Part shown: one piece after another, positions 34,313-44,353 of the stretch
How the letters are laid out: each line of letters begins with the position of its first letter
How positions within the stretch are numbered: position 1 is the first letter of the stretch
From: Stemphylium vesicarium
Lineage: Eukaryota; Ascomycota; Dothideomycetes; Pleosporales; Pleosporaceae
Assembly (NCBI GenBank): GCA_004380135.1
Contig: QXCR01000062.1
Coordinates: 97,763 to 161,762, forward strand
Direction of reading: 5' to 3'
DNA length: 64,000 nucleotides
Program-made: the position numbers and the translations under genes
Notes under the pieces: model-generated
Database searches by the model: none
Told to the model about the DNA's origin: nothing
What the model saw: only the letters and a program-made list of their open reading frames with translations

Positions 34313-34319
34313 TATAAAT
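34313..34319 (+). promoter_or_regulatory. TATA box of the small secreted protein gene
   Basis: TATAAAT about 123 bases upstream of the ATG at 34442, followed by a pyrimidine/CAAC-rich leader. Confidence 0.5.
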
Positions 34320-34441
34320 CGGCATTGTACTCTCTGCCCTAAAGCATAGGAAATCTTCTCATCAAGAAGAAAAAAACTTTCAACGTCCAGACCAATTTCA
34401 CAAACCCCTTCACTCAACTTCACCACACCAACGCCATCACC

Positions 34442-35026
34442 ATGCCATCCTACATCCCCTATCTCCTCGCGCTAGGCGCACTCAGCACCTCCGTCGCCGC
34501 AGACAACATCTACACCTACACGCAAGGCGGCTGCACCGGCCCGGCCTTTATGTTCAAAGACATCGACCACAACATCTGCGCAGTAACCATCACGTCCAAC
34601 GCGACCAATATCGCCGACGCCATCGACCGCGGTATCACAACTGTTCACAGCGCGAAGCTCGAAGTGCAAGAAACCGGCAAAAAGCACTTCATCGGCTGGG
34701 ACGAAGGCCCGGAATCAAACACCGACGGTCTCCTCCAGTGCGGTACCATCATCAAGAACGTGCCCGTTAAGAAGCGCGAGACGTGCATTGAGGGGGGCTT
34801 GCATGGTGTGAGTTGGACGGAGCCTGGTGACAACAAGAAGAGGCAAGCTGGTGATGTGTACTCTTGCACGGGCACAATTGAGCCGAATGCTGTGTTTTGT
34901 GAGGGAAAGCATTATGATATGGATAAGGCTAGTGCGGAGGATAAGGAGAGGTTGAAGGAGCTGGCGCTTAAGGGCGGTGTGGTGCCGGCGGATTTGGAGA
35001 AATATCTGTTTACACCTGCTATATAG
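34442..35026 (+). CDS. Small secreted protein with six cysteines (effector-like)
   Basis: Single exon, 194 residues. An N-terminal signal peptide (MPSYIPYLLALGALSTSVAA) is followed by a mature protein of about 174 residues with exactly six cysteines, enough for three disulfides, spaced through GGCTGP, NICAVT, LLQCGT, ETCIEG, YSCTG and VFCEG. Two dibasic sites (VKKRE and NKKRQ) could be cut by a Kex2-type protease, the second between cysteines four and five. A leader rich in CAAC-type motifs and a TATA box precede it. No known enzyme motif is visible. Small, cysteine-containing and secreted fits either a plant-interaction effector or a wall protein. I do not recognise the family, and no toxin similarity is apparent. 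Confidence 0.75.
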   Translation: MPSYIPYLLALGALSTSVAADNIYTYTQGGCTGPAFMFKDIDHNICAVTITSNATNIADAIDRGITTVHSAKLEVQETGKKHFIGWDEGPESNTDGLLQCGTIIKNVPVKKRETCIEGGLHGVSWTEPGDNKKRQAGDVYSCTGTIEPNAVFCEGKHYDMDKASAEDKERLKELALKGGVVPADLEKYLFTPAI

Positions 35027-35420
35027 GGGATTTAGGAGGGGTTAAGGGTGGAGGGGAAGAGGGGCGGTGGGAGTGTTGTTGGTGGTGGAATGATATGGAG
35101 ATGGTCAATGAAACTGTTATGATAATACTTTACAAGCGAGCAAACTATCTACTTATGTGACTGTCTGTCTACATGAGCATCGTACTTAGTTGGTATACAA
35201 AATATGCTCCCAGCGTAGCTTGCATCTCAATGATGCGTTGGACTATATCCCTCAGTGTTGCGAGACACTTCGGCTCGTCTGGATGGTATACTACTAGTGC
35301 AAAGACCGGGTCATTCAACGCCGCGTCATCAGACATCAAAGCAGTCCAAAAGCCAGTCTTTCTATAAGTCTCTCACGCATCGTCCCAGAATGTCGTCAAG
35401 TGAGGCGGCGAGCCTGAACC
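35027..35420. other. Intergenic between convergent genes
   Basis: About 390 bases with 3' UTRs of the secreted protein and the GTPase gene. Nothing else seen. Confidence 0.6.
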
Positions 35421-36221
35421 TTATTTGATAACGCGTTTCACCAGACCCATGACCGAACCCGCATCTTCCTTTCTACTCCGCGATTTATTGTTTCCCGCAT
35501 CTCTTGCATCCATGCGTCGGGCTCTCTTTATGCTATCCACAAGCGCCCGGACAACATCTTCGACCTGACTCCGCTCATCTGACGAGATGTCGAAATGCTG
35601 GAATCCTTGACTTGCCGCCCACTGCTCCGCCGTTTCCCTGGGCACTTGTCTCTTCCCTTCCTCCCCATCCCCAATCCCAAACCCATAATCATCAACAAGA
35701 TCGCTCTTATTCCCCACTAAAACGCATCCAAACCTCTTATTCGCACCAACCAGTCTATCCGTGTTACGGTCTTTAGTAAAAACGATGTTGCGGCAATGCC
35801 ACGCATACAAATACGGCTCCGCTATGATGCCATCGAAGGTGGATGGTTGCGTTACGTCGTACAAGAGGACTATACCATCGGCGCTAGCAAGATATCCATC
35901 GACGAGCTCACGGTAGGATGGGGATTGGAAGTCGGAGAGGTCCACGTCCATGAATGAGAGGTCCCAGTCTGAGTTGGCGTGGTGGATTGTGCGGGAGAGG
36001 ATAGTGTCAAATGTGGGGTGGCGGATGAAGTGCTTTCCTTGTAGGAACTATTGATTTTGTTAATTGCACGTAGGCGATGGTTGACTACCCAATGCTCCTG
36101 TCGATGTCATAGGGATGGGAGTAAACGGCTTGGTTACCATGTCTATGAAGCATGTCTTCCCCACTTGGGATCCACCCAGTACGACTATCTTCAACTGCTG
36201 GGCTTTCTTCGAATGCAGCAT
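35421..36221 (-). CDS. Atypical Ras-like small GTPase
   Basis: Two exons: 36221-36138 and 36047-35421, giving 236 residues; the intron is 90 nt, phase 0. The P-loop is present at residues 16-23 (GGSQVGKT) and the guanine-specificity motif at 141-144 (NKSD). Between them, GIVLLYDVTQPSTFD is the usual Ras core strand. The switch II DxxGQ motif is missing: its place holds MDVDLSDFQSPSY, with no Gly or catalytic Gln. The C terminus is basic (KSRSRK, VKRVIK) with no CAAX cysteine, so it should not be prenylated and may bind membranes electrostatically. Such proteins may bind GTP but hydrolyse it poorly. Identity within the Ras superfamily is uncertain. Confidence 0.78.
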
Positions 36222-36886
36222 GATGGGTTTGAAGGGAAGACGGAGATGTGGACTTGGGGGAACATGACGTAGATTATCAAGGCGTGAAAGCTGGATGGCT
36301 AAGCTAAGCCGGATTAGGAAACAACATATGTCGACTATTCCAGTGTCTGTATACTCAAATCACCCCAGATTCTTATTCCCGAGATTTGAGGGATTTTGGC
36401 TGTTATTCGCGCAGTTTAAAAGTCCAGCCACAGCCAGGCGCATATGTCACGAACGCTCTTGCACTAGCGTTCCCATTCTGCGCCAAGCGCCAGGTGCCGG
36501 CAGTCCGATCGACGCCGGGATGTGCTGGGAAGGCTAGAAGGCCTACGACGACGACGCGACGGCAGGGGCGCGGGCGCTCTATATTGCCTCTACACACACA
36601 CATAGTCGAGCCTGCGACAAGGCTCACACGTACCTGGTTCTTTCAGTACTCTTATCCGGTCCCAACGCCGAGCACGACAGCAAGAACACCGTTCAGAACC
36701 CGCCAGGCGTCAATGGCTCTGCGCTCAACGTAAAAAGGAGCGACACAGCACGGGCACAACCTTTGCAAATGATATCCCCATAACAAGAGGAGCCTTCATC
36801 ACTCTTCAAGCGGGATCCCGACACCGAACATCTTCTACAAGCCTTTTCAACGGCGCGCGTCACATCTCCCGCATACCACCGGCACG
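36222..36886. promoter_or_regulatory. Divergent promoter region, Ras-like / Ppn2-like
   Basis: 665 bases separate the two divergent start codons. No recognisable operator or TATA box was found. Confidence 0.4.
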
Positions 36887-38062
36887 ATGACGTACAATGA
36901 TCACCCTCGTACATACCCACGGCCCCTCATCGAGCAAATCCCAGACTACCGCGACGACCTCGATGTATCCGACGAAGAAGAAGGCTTCTACTCCCGTGAC
37001 GACGATTTCCTCATTCCGCCCAAATACCAAGCAGTAATAACGCGCACGACCGACCGAATCCCGCGGAGAATCCGACGCCACAAACTTGCCTACACAATTC
37101 TCTCGGTCCTGCTCTTGATTAGTTGGTGGACATACTTTGGACCGCAGTACGCCAAGTACAGGGAAGACTTGCATCTCATGGACAACAAGCCGACGATGAG
37201 CTACGGCGACAATGTGCGCCCAGAGTTCAAGGGCATGATCCAAGTCAGCGACATGGACGAGCAGCACTTGCCTAAGAAGCATAGCCGCCTGATCTTTGTT
37301 GGCGATATCCACGGCTGCCGGAAAGAACTCGAGCATCTTCTCAAGAAGATCAATTTCGACCAGAAGCACGACCATCTCGTCATGACAGGCGATATGATTG
37401 CAAAAGGCCCCGACTCTCCTGGCGTTATCAAACTCGCCCAGAAGATTGGCGCGTCCTGCGTGCGCGGAAACTGGGAGGACAAACTCCTACTTTCAATTGC
37501 GGAAGCAGAAGACCGCCACGTCCTCCTCCCCGGGCCCGACGGATCTCCAGAAGCGAAGATAGACTTCATTGGCGAAGCGACACAATCGCACGGCAACGTA
37601 AAGCTCCGCAAACTCGCAAAGCAGTTCACAAAGAAGGAAATCGACTACCTTCAGCAATGCCCAGTCATCCTCCGTGTAGGCACTGTACCCACGCTGGGAA
37701 GTCTAGTCGCCGTCCACGCCGGCCTCGTACCCGACACGCCACTCGAGCACCAAGACCCTTTCCACGTCATGAACATGCGCACCATCGACCTCAAAACCCG
37801 GATCCCATCATCAAAGCACGACGGCACGCCGTGGGAAAAGTTTTGGAACCACGAACAGAAGAAATTGAAGCATGAGGAGAGGATGACGGTGGTGTATGGA
37901 CATAACCGGAAAAAGGGACTTAATGTCCACAAGTACTCGTATGGTCTTGATACGGGGTGCGTTAGTGGGGGGAAACTTACTGCGCTTGTGGTTGATGGAG
38001 AGGGTAAGACGGAGCTTGCTCATGTCAAGTGTGGTAAGGAGAGTGGGTATGCTAGTGATTAG
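36887..38062 (+). CDS. Ppn2-like membrane-anchored metallophosphatase (endopolyphosphatase)
   Basis: Single exon, 391 residues. An acidic cytosolic N terminus is followed by one TM helix at about 66-85 (KLAYTILSVLLLISWWTYFG), so the catalytic part faces a lumen. Metallophosphoesterase motifs are all present in order: VGDIHGCRKEL, VMTGDMIAKGPDSPG, VRGNWED, VAVHAGLVPDTP and VVYGHNR. This architecture matches yeast Ppn2, a vacuolar Zn-dependent endopolyphosphatase that cuts long inorganic polyphosphate. The bis(5'-nucleosyl)-tetraphosphatase/ApaH relatives have the same metal-binding core but no anchor. Vacuolar location and polyphosphate as substrate are inferred from the family. Confidence 0.85.
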   Translation: MTYNDHPRTYPRPLIEQIPDYRDDLDVSDEEEGFYSRDDDFLIPPKYQAVITRTTDRIPRRIRRHKLAYTILSVLLLISWWTYFGPQYAKYREDLHLMDNKPTMSYGDNVRPEFKGMIQVSDMDEQHLPKKHSRLIFVGDIHGCRKELEHLLKKINFDQKHDHLVMTGDMIAKGPDSPGVIKLAQKIGASCVRGNWEDKLLLSIAEAEDRHVLLPGPDGSPEAKIDFIGEATQSHGNVKLRKLAKQFTKKEIDYLQQCPVILRVGTVPTLGSLVAVHAGLVPDTPLEHQDPFHVMNMRTIDLKTRIPSSKHDGTPWEKFWNHEQKKLKHEERMTVVYGHNRKKGLNVHKYSYGLDTGCVSGGKLTALVVDGEGKTELAHVKCGKESGYASD

Positions 38063-38243
38063 TGGGTTTCTGTCTGATTGGGTTTTGGGCGTTGAGCATG
38101 TGCGTACAACAAGACGCATTTACGGAGTTGCATACTGGGCTAAACATTGGGCTGGACTTGTTTACTTTACTTTATTGTACCCATGGCGACATTATAGACT
38201 GTAAGATTATACCCAATATCATTTTAACTTGCTCGCCATCGCT

Positions 38244-39347
38244 CTACCACTGCCCTCTCGTACCCCTACTACTTGTCCTCCTCTTCCTTTCATCCTCCAC
38301 CCTCAGCTCAATCACACTCTCCGTCGCACCAGCCCGCAACACGGGTGGATACCAAACCAAAAACGCGCACATAACACCCACCATCAACACGCCATCAAAC
38401 ACATACGCCGGCCACTCATGCTTAAGAAGATAACTCCCCTGCCCACCCCCGTACTCCACAAGGCGAAAAGCATTCCTCGCGGAAATCAGTGCGCTCGTGA
38501 TGTACAGCATACCCAGCACTCTCCGCCACTGCACACCACCCGCCGTACCATCGAGCACCTCAGACCGTCGCAGTGTAGATGTAAAAGCAAGCCGATGGTG
38601 GAAGACAGATATACACGCCACGAACCCCGCGAAAACCACAACTTGCGCCGCTAACCCTGCGATTATAATTGCGTTTCCCGCGACGACTAGGTGCGGCTTT
38701 GGGAGTAGGCTTGCGCCTGTGCTTTGCATATTGAGGCAGAAGAGGTCGGCGAGGAGGAAGAAGAGGGTGCAGTGACGGGGCGGGATGGGTGAGAGTGTGG
38801 ATAATTGAGTTGTGTGTGGTAAGGGGGGTGAGGGGGATGAGTGGGATGGGGGCAGGGAGGTAACGAGGCGCGAGTAGGAGGTGTAGAGGGTGGCTGCGAA
38901 GAGGCAGGGTGGGAGGAGGATGAAGATTGCTTGCAGGAGGTAGAGGGGGAGTGAGGATGTGGCGTTTTGAGAGAGGGCACGGAGGGTGTAGCCGAGAGTT
39001 GACACTGTTGTGATGGAGAGTTAGATGGTGGGGGGGCTGCGAGATGGTGTTTTATTGGATGTTTCCATGCGGAAAGATGCCTTTGTATAGGCAGCGTGGA
39101 AGAAGGAGTCTTGCAACGCAATCGAATCGACCATGGAAATCGGCGAGGCGGGAATATGAGAAGATTGTGGAAACGTACTTATACCGCCTGTGATAAAAGG
39201 AATCGTGTACCAAGTCCGATACTTGTACAACTTGTAGGCGTGGGCTAGCGTGAGGATGAGGAAGAGGATGCCGAATGCGAGGGCCGCGGGGAAGTTGGGC
39301 ACGTATTTCCAGAGGTAGATGCCCTTGTATGTTTCGAGCTTTGGCAT
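38244..39347 (-). CDS. RTA1-family 7TM lipid-translocating exporter-like protein
   Basis: Two exons: 39347-39179 and 39004-38244, giving 309 residues; the 174-nt intron is long for this window and joins in phase 1. The N terminus WKYVPNFPAALAFGILFLIL and TWYTIPFITGGI are typical RTA1 TM1-TM2, and MSTLGYTLRALS after the splice matches the conserved E-x-x-G-Y-x-x-R-x-x-S region. QAIFILLPPCLFAATLY and GLAAQVVVFAGFVACISVFH continue the pattern. The C-terminal tail is charged. RTA1-family members (yeast Rsb1, Rta1) confer resistance to sphingoid bases, aminocholesterol or azoles at the plasma membrane. It is divergent from a Zn2Cys6 factor that could regulate it; this is inference from position. 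Confidence 0.85.
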
Positions 39348-39939
39348 GGTAGGTAGAATTGGTACACGAGAAGAGGAGAGGAGCAGGAAGAGTGGTGATG
39401 AGAATGTGCTGAGACTTTTCCGTGGGAAGAAGACGAGACTGGATTTATATGGATCAGAAAAGGAAAACTCCCATATCTTGATACTGCGCCGAAGCTTTCT
39501 TAATGCCGTCTAGATAGAAGCCAAGAACCTTCTTTCCTTCCCTCCATGCCACTGCGATACAAACACGCGTAATGTAATCGATATACATCCGCATGAACGG
39601 AACCTGGTATCTAAGCCAAAGCAAGTCATGCTTGCGAGTCTCATACCTTTCCCGCTCGCGCAAAGTTAATACTACAACCAACAACGCACCACTTACAACA
39701 TCTTGACGATTCGTCGTGACCGCTTGCGCGGAAGAAAGTAAGACGGAAAGATGACCTTGGCCCAAAGAAGTCGACACGCGTGTTATGTCAGCAACCAGTG
39801 GCGCTAAAAGTGCGGCCTCGTGCGAGCGATTAGGCATCCCACCTCCTTTGCCAAGCTGCACCGGCTGGAGAGTCTCAACAAACATCCGGCAATATGTAAT
39901 ACGCGTGTTTACCTGGCGTTTGCCCGGCATGGACCGAAG
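39348..39939. promoter_or_regulatory. Divergent promoter region, RTA1-like / Zn2Cys6 factor
   Basis: 592 bases between divergent start codons. If the factor controls its neighbour, CGG-type half sites would be expected here; no clear inverted CGG pair was picked out by eye. Confidence 0.35.
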
Positions 39940-41212
39940 ATGCTTCGTCGCAGTCATAGGAAGTCGAGAGGGGGGTGTTTGGAATGGTATGTTGGCGCTT
40001 CTTTTGTGCTTATCCTTTTCAAATGCATGATGGACTAACGTGCTTTTGTAGTAAACGGCGGCATGTGAAGGTGAGTGTGGGGTTGAAACAGTCGTGGTGG
40101 TGTTGGTGGTGCTAATCATATTCTAGTGTGATGAGAACCGCCCGAAATGCCGGTTATGCGCGGTTTCGGAGAGGGAATGCAGCTTCGCGGCTGTATTGAC
40201 GCCGGGTTCACCAGCTCGCTCTGTGAGCCCTGGTGGCCCTCACGCCGATGCTCAACTTTTCAATGACCCTGCAATATCCGTCTCATTGTGTGGCGATATG
40301 TATGATCAGCCTGTCAATCTCGATCACATGGAGCTCCTGCTACACGCCATGCACAGCAAGGACATGTTCAACTTCGCAGTTGGCTTCGAAAGGTTCCATC
40401 GCAGTGGTCTCACTCTAGGCTTCAAGACGGCGCTCCAAGCCCCATATCTCATGCACCAGGTCCTGGCATTCTCCGCATGCCATCTAGCTCGCCTCATCCC
40501 GGAGCGCTCAACACACTTTCATCATCAAGCTATGGCGTTGCAAACTCGCGCTGTGTCAATCTTCAATGCCACAAGAGTTGAGGTGGACCGGTCAAATTGT
40601 GTACCAATACTGCTCTTCTCTTCAATGCTGGGGCAGCATGTCCTTGCCGATACGCTCGCAAAGCGTGATCAAGATGGTCTCGACGGCTTCATAAAACACT
40701 ATGTGCAGTGTGTAGAGATGCACGGCGGAATTTACACAATCGCTACCTCGGCCTGGCCGCTATTGATGGAATCCGAGCTCGAGCCAATCTTGTCCTTGAG
40801 CCGGAGCTTCACTTCACGAGATCCAAAAGGCGACGATTGTTCACTTATCATTGAACTGGTGGAGCAGGCGAGCGAAATCAATCCGGAAGAGAAACAGGCG
40901 TGCCGGACTGCCATCCGCTATCTGCAAGTTGGACTCGATGCTGCAAAGACAGACGATAACCCCGCCATCAGCCGATATCAGATGATTTGCGAATGGACAA
41001 TGTTGGTTCCGCCAGCTTTCACACAACTATTGGCCTCCAAACAGCCGGTAGCTTTGGTCGTACTCGCCCATTACGCATTATTGTTACATTACGGCAAGCA
41101 CTTGTGGCAAGTCGGGGATGCAGGACAGTATATATTGGAGAATGTGGCGACGTATTTGGGGCCGCAATGGGACGCTTGGCTAAATTATGCACGTGATAGA
41201 CTAATGCAGTGA
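39940..41212 (+). CDS. Zn2Cys6 transcription factor (Upc2/Ecm22-like C-terminal domain)
   Basis: Three exons: 39940-39986, 40052-40070 (19-nt microexon) and 40127-41212, giving 383 residues. The zinc cluster is only seen after splicing: CLEC, then KRRHVK from the microexon, then CDENRPKCRLCAVSEREC, giving the exact Cx2Cx6Cx6Cx2Cx6C spacing. Introns are 65 and 56 nt, with TGGACTAAC and TGCTAAT branch sites. The body has the fungal-specific domain found with Upc2-type sterol regulators (FERFHRSGLTLGF, YLMHQVLAFSACHLARL). The short N terminus MLRRSHRKSRGG is basic. DNA targets are unknown. Position beside an RTA1-family gene and its Upc2-like body fit a lipid or sterol stress role, by inference only. 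Confidence 0.88.
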
Positions 41213-41307
41213 TTCTGAGGTACGATGACCCGCAATCACAGGATTGAGAAGGTATTCGATTATGTATTACTGGATTATGACGTATCCACAAACAGTCCAC
41301 CCACCTT

Positions 41308-42741
41308 TTACAAACTCGATCCAGCCTTGGATGCACCAGCAAAGCTATTCTGAATAGCATCCCACAATGGCTCGCCACCCTCGGTCAAATCATCCCATGC
41401 AGGGCATGCAAGACTCAAAAGCGGCGTCGCGAGAGTGTCGGTAACCAGCTTGATCGGGACTTCGAGCGTGGACAAGAGCGGGGAGAGCGAATTGGGCAGG
41501 AAGGTCTTGAGAACCTCGAAAACAAAGCAAAGAAGGTTGTTCTCGTCGAGCAGGGTGGTTGCGTTCAGTACGCCACCGGTGACGTTGCCGAGGTTGAGAC
41601 CTGTGAAGGAGTTTACAGTGCCAGTGTTGCCGCCGATGCTTCAGGAAGAGTTAGTATTCGAGACTATCAGGAACAGGATGGATCAAACTACGTACCTGCC
41701 AAGAACTGGGTGCTTCATGACCCAACCGACAAGGTCCAAGTTGAGTGGAATAAGGCCATACTCTACTGGCTTGCGGTACCAGTTTTCGGGAATCTTCTCA
41801 TGGCCCTCGTTGTACTCGAAAGTTCCATTCTCATGCTTGCAGACGGCAAAGAAGCTTCGGAATACCTCCTGTGTGAGAATACCGTCGGGGTGCTCCTCCG
41901 TGTGGTTGGCTAGGAGGCGACCAAGGAAGAAGTAACCAGCGTTTCGGCTAACCATACCAGTGATGGGACCATAGTAGAAATCCGGGTTGTGAGCGACACT
42001 ATACTCCCAGCGACGCGCAGCCTGATCAGCGAGTAGGTCCATGGAAAGGACGCCGTTCTCATCCGCGCGGTCGTGGAAGTCGCGGAATAGCGTCATGTTC
42101 ATTGTCCAGGCATTACCGGTGACGTAGAGGTCATCGCGAGTAAGAGACGAATCGGACTCGATCCAGTTGTGCGAGCCGTGGAGCCCCCTAGGCTTACCAA
42201 GAAGGCCGACCAAGTTGCCCAAGAGGTTCTGGGATCCAAGTCCAGTTGGGGGGCCTCCAATAGAGAAACCGGGATCCAGTGCCAGTGGGTTGCCAGTCCA
42301 GACGGTTCCCATAACACCGAGGATGAGAGCAAGTTCTGTGCCCATGCCCATTACTGGAAATCAACGAATTAGTGCCATTTCATCATGGATAGTTACGGCT
42401 GCACACGAACCTTGGTTGATAGCTGTGACGACCTCTGCGAAGCTGGTGACTCCATCGCGAGAAATGTATCCATGGTTAGCCAAAGCATTGAGTCCAGGAC
42501 AAGGACCGCGCTGGTCGGTGTTGCTGGGAGCCTTGAAAGCGTGTTCTCCAGTGATGTCGATGGGCTTGGTAGCATCGACAAGGAACCTCTTCGTCTTCTG
42601 GTAATCCTCCACAGACTTGATGGCCGCGTTCAGTTGGTCCGGTGTAATGTCATGGAGGTGTCGATGGTTAAGGTTGGAAGGAAAGGCATCAACGAGCCCA
42701 CTTCCCAAAAAGAATGGTAGGATAGCGGAGGAGAACTTCAT
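41308..42741 (-). CDS. Secreted heme-thiolate peroxidase (chloroperoxidase family)
   Basis: Three exons: 42741-42411, 42353-41696, 41638-41308, giving 439 residues; introns are 57 nt each, and the second has a TACTAAC branch site. The signal peptide is residues 1-19. The signature of the family, Pro80-Cys81-Pro82 followed by GLNALANHGYI, supplies the heme thiolate ligand Cys81. Several NxT/S sites (NMT, NHT, NGT) suggest glycosylation. The central part contains ESDSSLTRDDLY and SRNAGYFFLGRLLANHTEEH, which fit the distal region, though I did not assign the acid-base Glu. Such enzymes use peroxide for halogenation, peroxygenation or phenol oxidation. Unspecific peroxygenases share the PCP motif, so the reaction cannot be fixed from sequence. 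Confidence 0.88.
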
Positions 42742-44353
42742 AGCGAATGACTAGGGTCGGATAGATATTATTCGGACACCTTGGACAGATTTCAGTGGTG
42801 GAGGTGTCAGAAGTAGATCGCTAACATGTACTCCCAGCCACTGACAGATAAGTAATTAGTGACCGATTATTGGGCTACTAAGGTACCGAGGATACCAAGA
42901 ATCCCGTGGCGCATGTGAGAAAGCAACACGAGTCGATGTACTAGCGGTGAGACGTACGACCTGCGCTGTACATAGCTTGCGACTCAACTGCGTCGGAGCA
43001 GCTGTAGCGATCTGACAAATGTGGATTGCCCTGCCAGACCGGGAAATGAGACAACGACAATCCTCATTTAAAAAATTCCAGAAGAACGTGGGGAGTCTTG
43101 CAGGGTATCATGGACGCACGGTATACAAATTCAACGGTACTCGGGCCGTTTGTGGTCTGGGCAAGGCTTAAGGGTGTATCTGACCTAGCACGATCAACAG
43201 CTAGGACGACGGAGCTACAATAGAAACGAGGCAAAGATATACCAAACCGGCTGCGGTTGCATGCTTACGATGATACCACAATTTCCGCTCTTCCTCAAAG
43301 GAAAGAATAGGCAGATCTACGACAACACCACAAGTCCCAATACGTCCGAAGTCGACCTTTTTAACCGGCCCGTTGACACTAGCGTCTCCCCACAACAACC
43401 ATATCAGGACCAGCGATTTTTTGTTATTATCCGAGCCAGCCCTCACCCTGGTTCCTGCCGGATCCTGCACCTCTACTCTTTGGGAGTCCTTCTGAAACGC
43501 AGATCGACCCCCAGATTTCTGCAACAAAAGCGACCAGTAGGTGTGCAGCGGAAGTCTCTCCGCCAAGCATGCGAACACGTATACCCTTCTTGTCAATCAG
43601 GTACCGCCGAAAACCTTTCGAGCGGAGCCACGGAGGCAAAACACCGCTGTGGAGCTCTGGCAGAGATAGGGTAGTGTTGAGGTTTAGTAATTATCTTTTT
43701 TGCGTCTCTTTGCTCAGGGACGCGCGGAACGGCTGTAAGCATTCGTACCGGTTCTCGAAAGGGGGTATCCTTGCTTACATGCCATGCCGCCCCCTCCCCC
43801 CTTTGAATCGGTCAATACAACGTTCAAGTGGGCTCATTGCTTGTGCCCGTGGGCAAGGAAACCCAAGCGAGGATTTGCACGCCAAAGGGGCTGACAGCTG
43901 ACAGCTGACGGGTTCCTGAGGCGGGTCAGAATTTCGTCTCCCCGTTCCTGGCTTGACAGGGTCCCGTGCCGTGGATGCACTTGGCGTGGGAATGCGCTGC
44001 CGTGGTTTTGCCAGTTTGTGGGTTTGGTCGTGCTGACATCCGCGTTTGGCGCCTTGCAGACAACTCTATCAGATCCATGATGCTTCCCGCTCTCGAAGTC
44101 TGTTTTCGCGGGGAGGACGCTGTCATGATGCATCTCGATCATGCGTTGTCTCTCTGCCGAGGAACTTAATCGGAGTGACAGATGTAAGAACGGTTCTGAG
44201 TTTGAAGTGAATGATGAGTAATATGTACATTGCGAATAAAGCATCTAAAGCCACCCAAGGTATATGTGCATGTCCCAAAAACCTAAACGCCTTCTATTCC
44301 CAGCCTGAGCCTTGCGCTCTAAAATACAAGCCATGACGGCGTAATTGCAAACA
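42742..44353. other. Intergenic, no supported gene
   Basis: About 1.6 kb. Minus-strand frames around 43.2-43.6 kb overlap each other and carry no domain. No RNA gene seen. Confidence 0.5.

Larger units (their letters stand above)
33188..34441. other. Intergenic with a possible coding remnant
   Basis: About 1.25 kb. Apart from the minus-strand remnant and a TATA box listed separately, no feature is seen. Confidence 0.5.

Noticed and set aside
39454..40119. A 221-codon minus-strand frame between the RTA1-like gene and the Zn2Cys6 factor
   Set aside because: It overlaps the zinc-cluster exons in antisense, has no domain, and its Thr-rich start comes from a GT-rich intron.
43201..43674. Opposed frames of 131 and 137 codons
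   Set aside because: Mutual shadows with no recognisable domain or start context.
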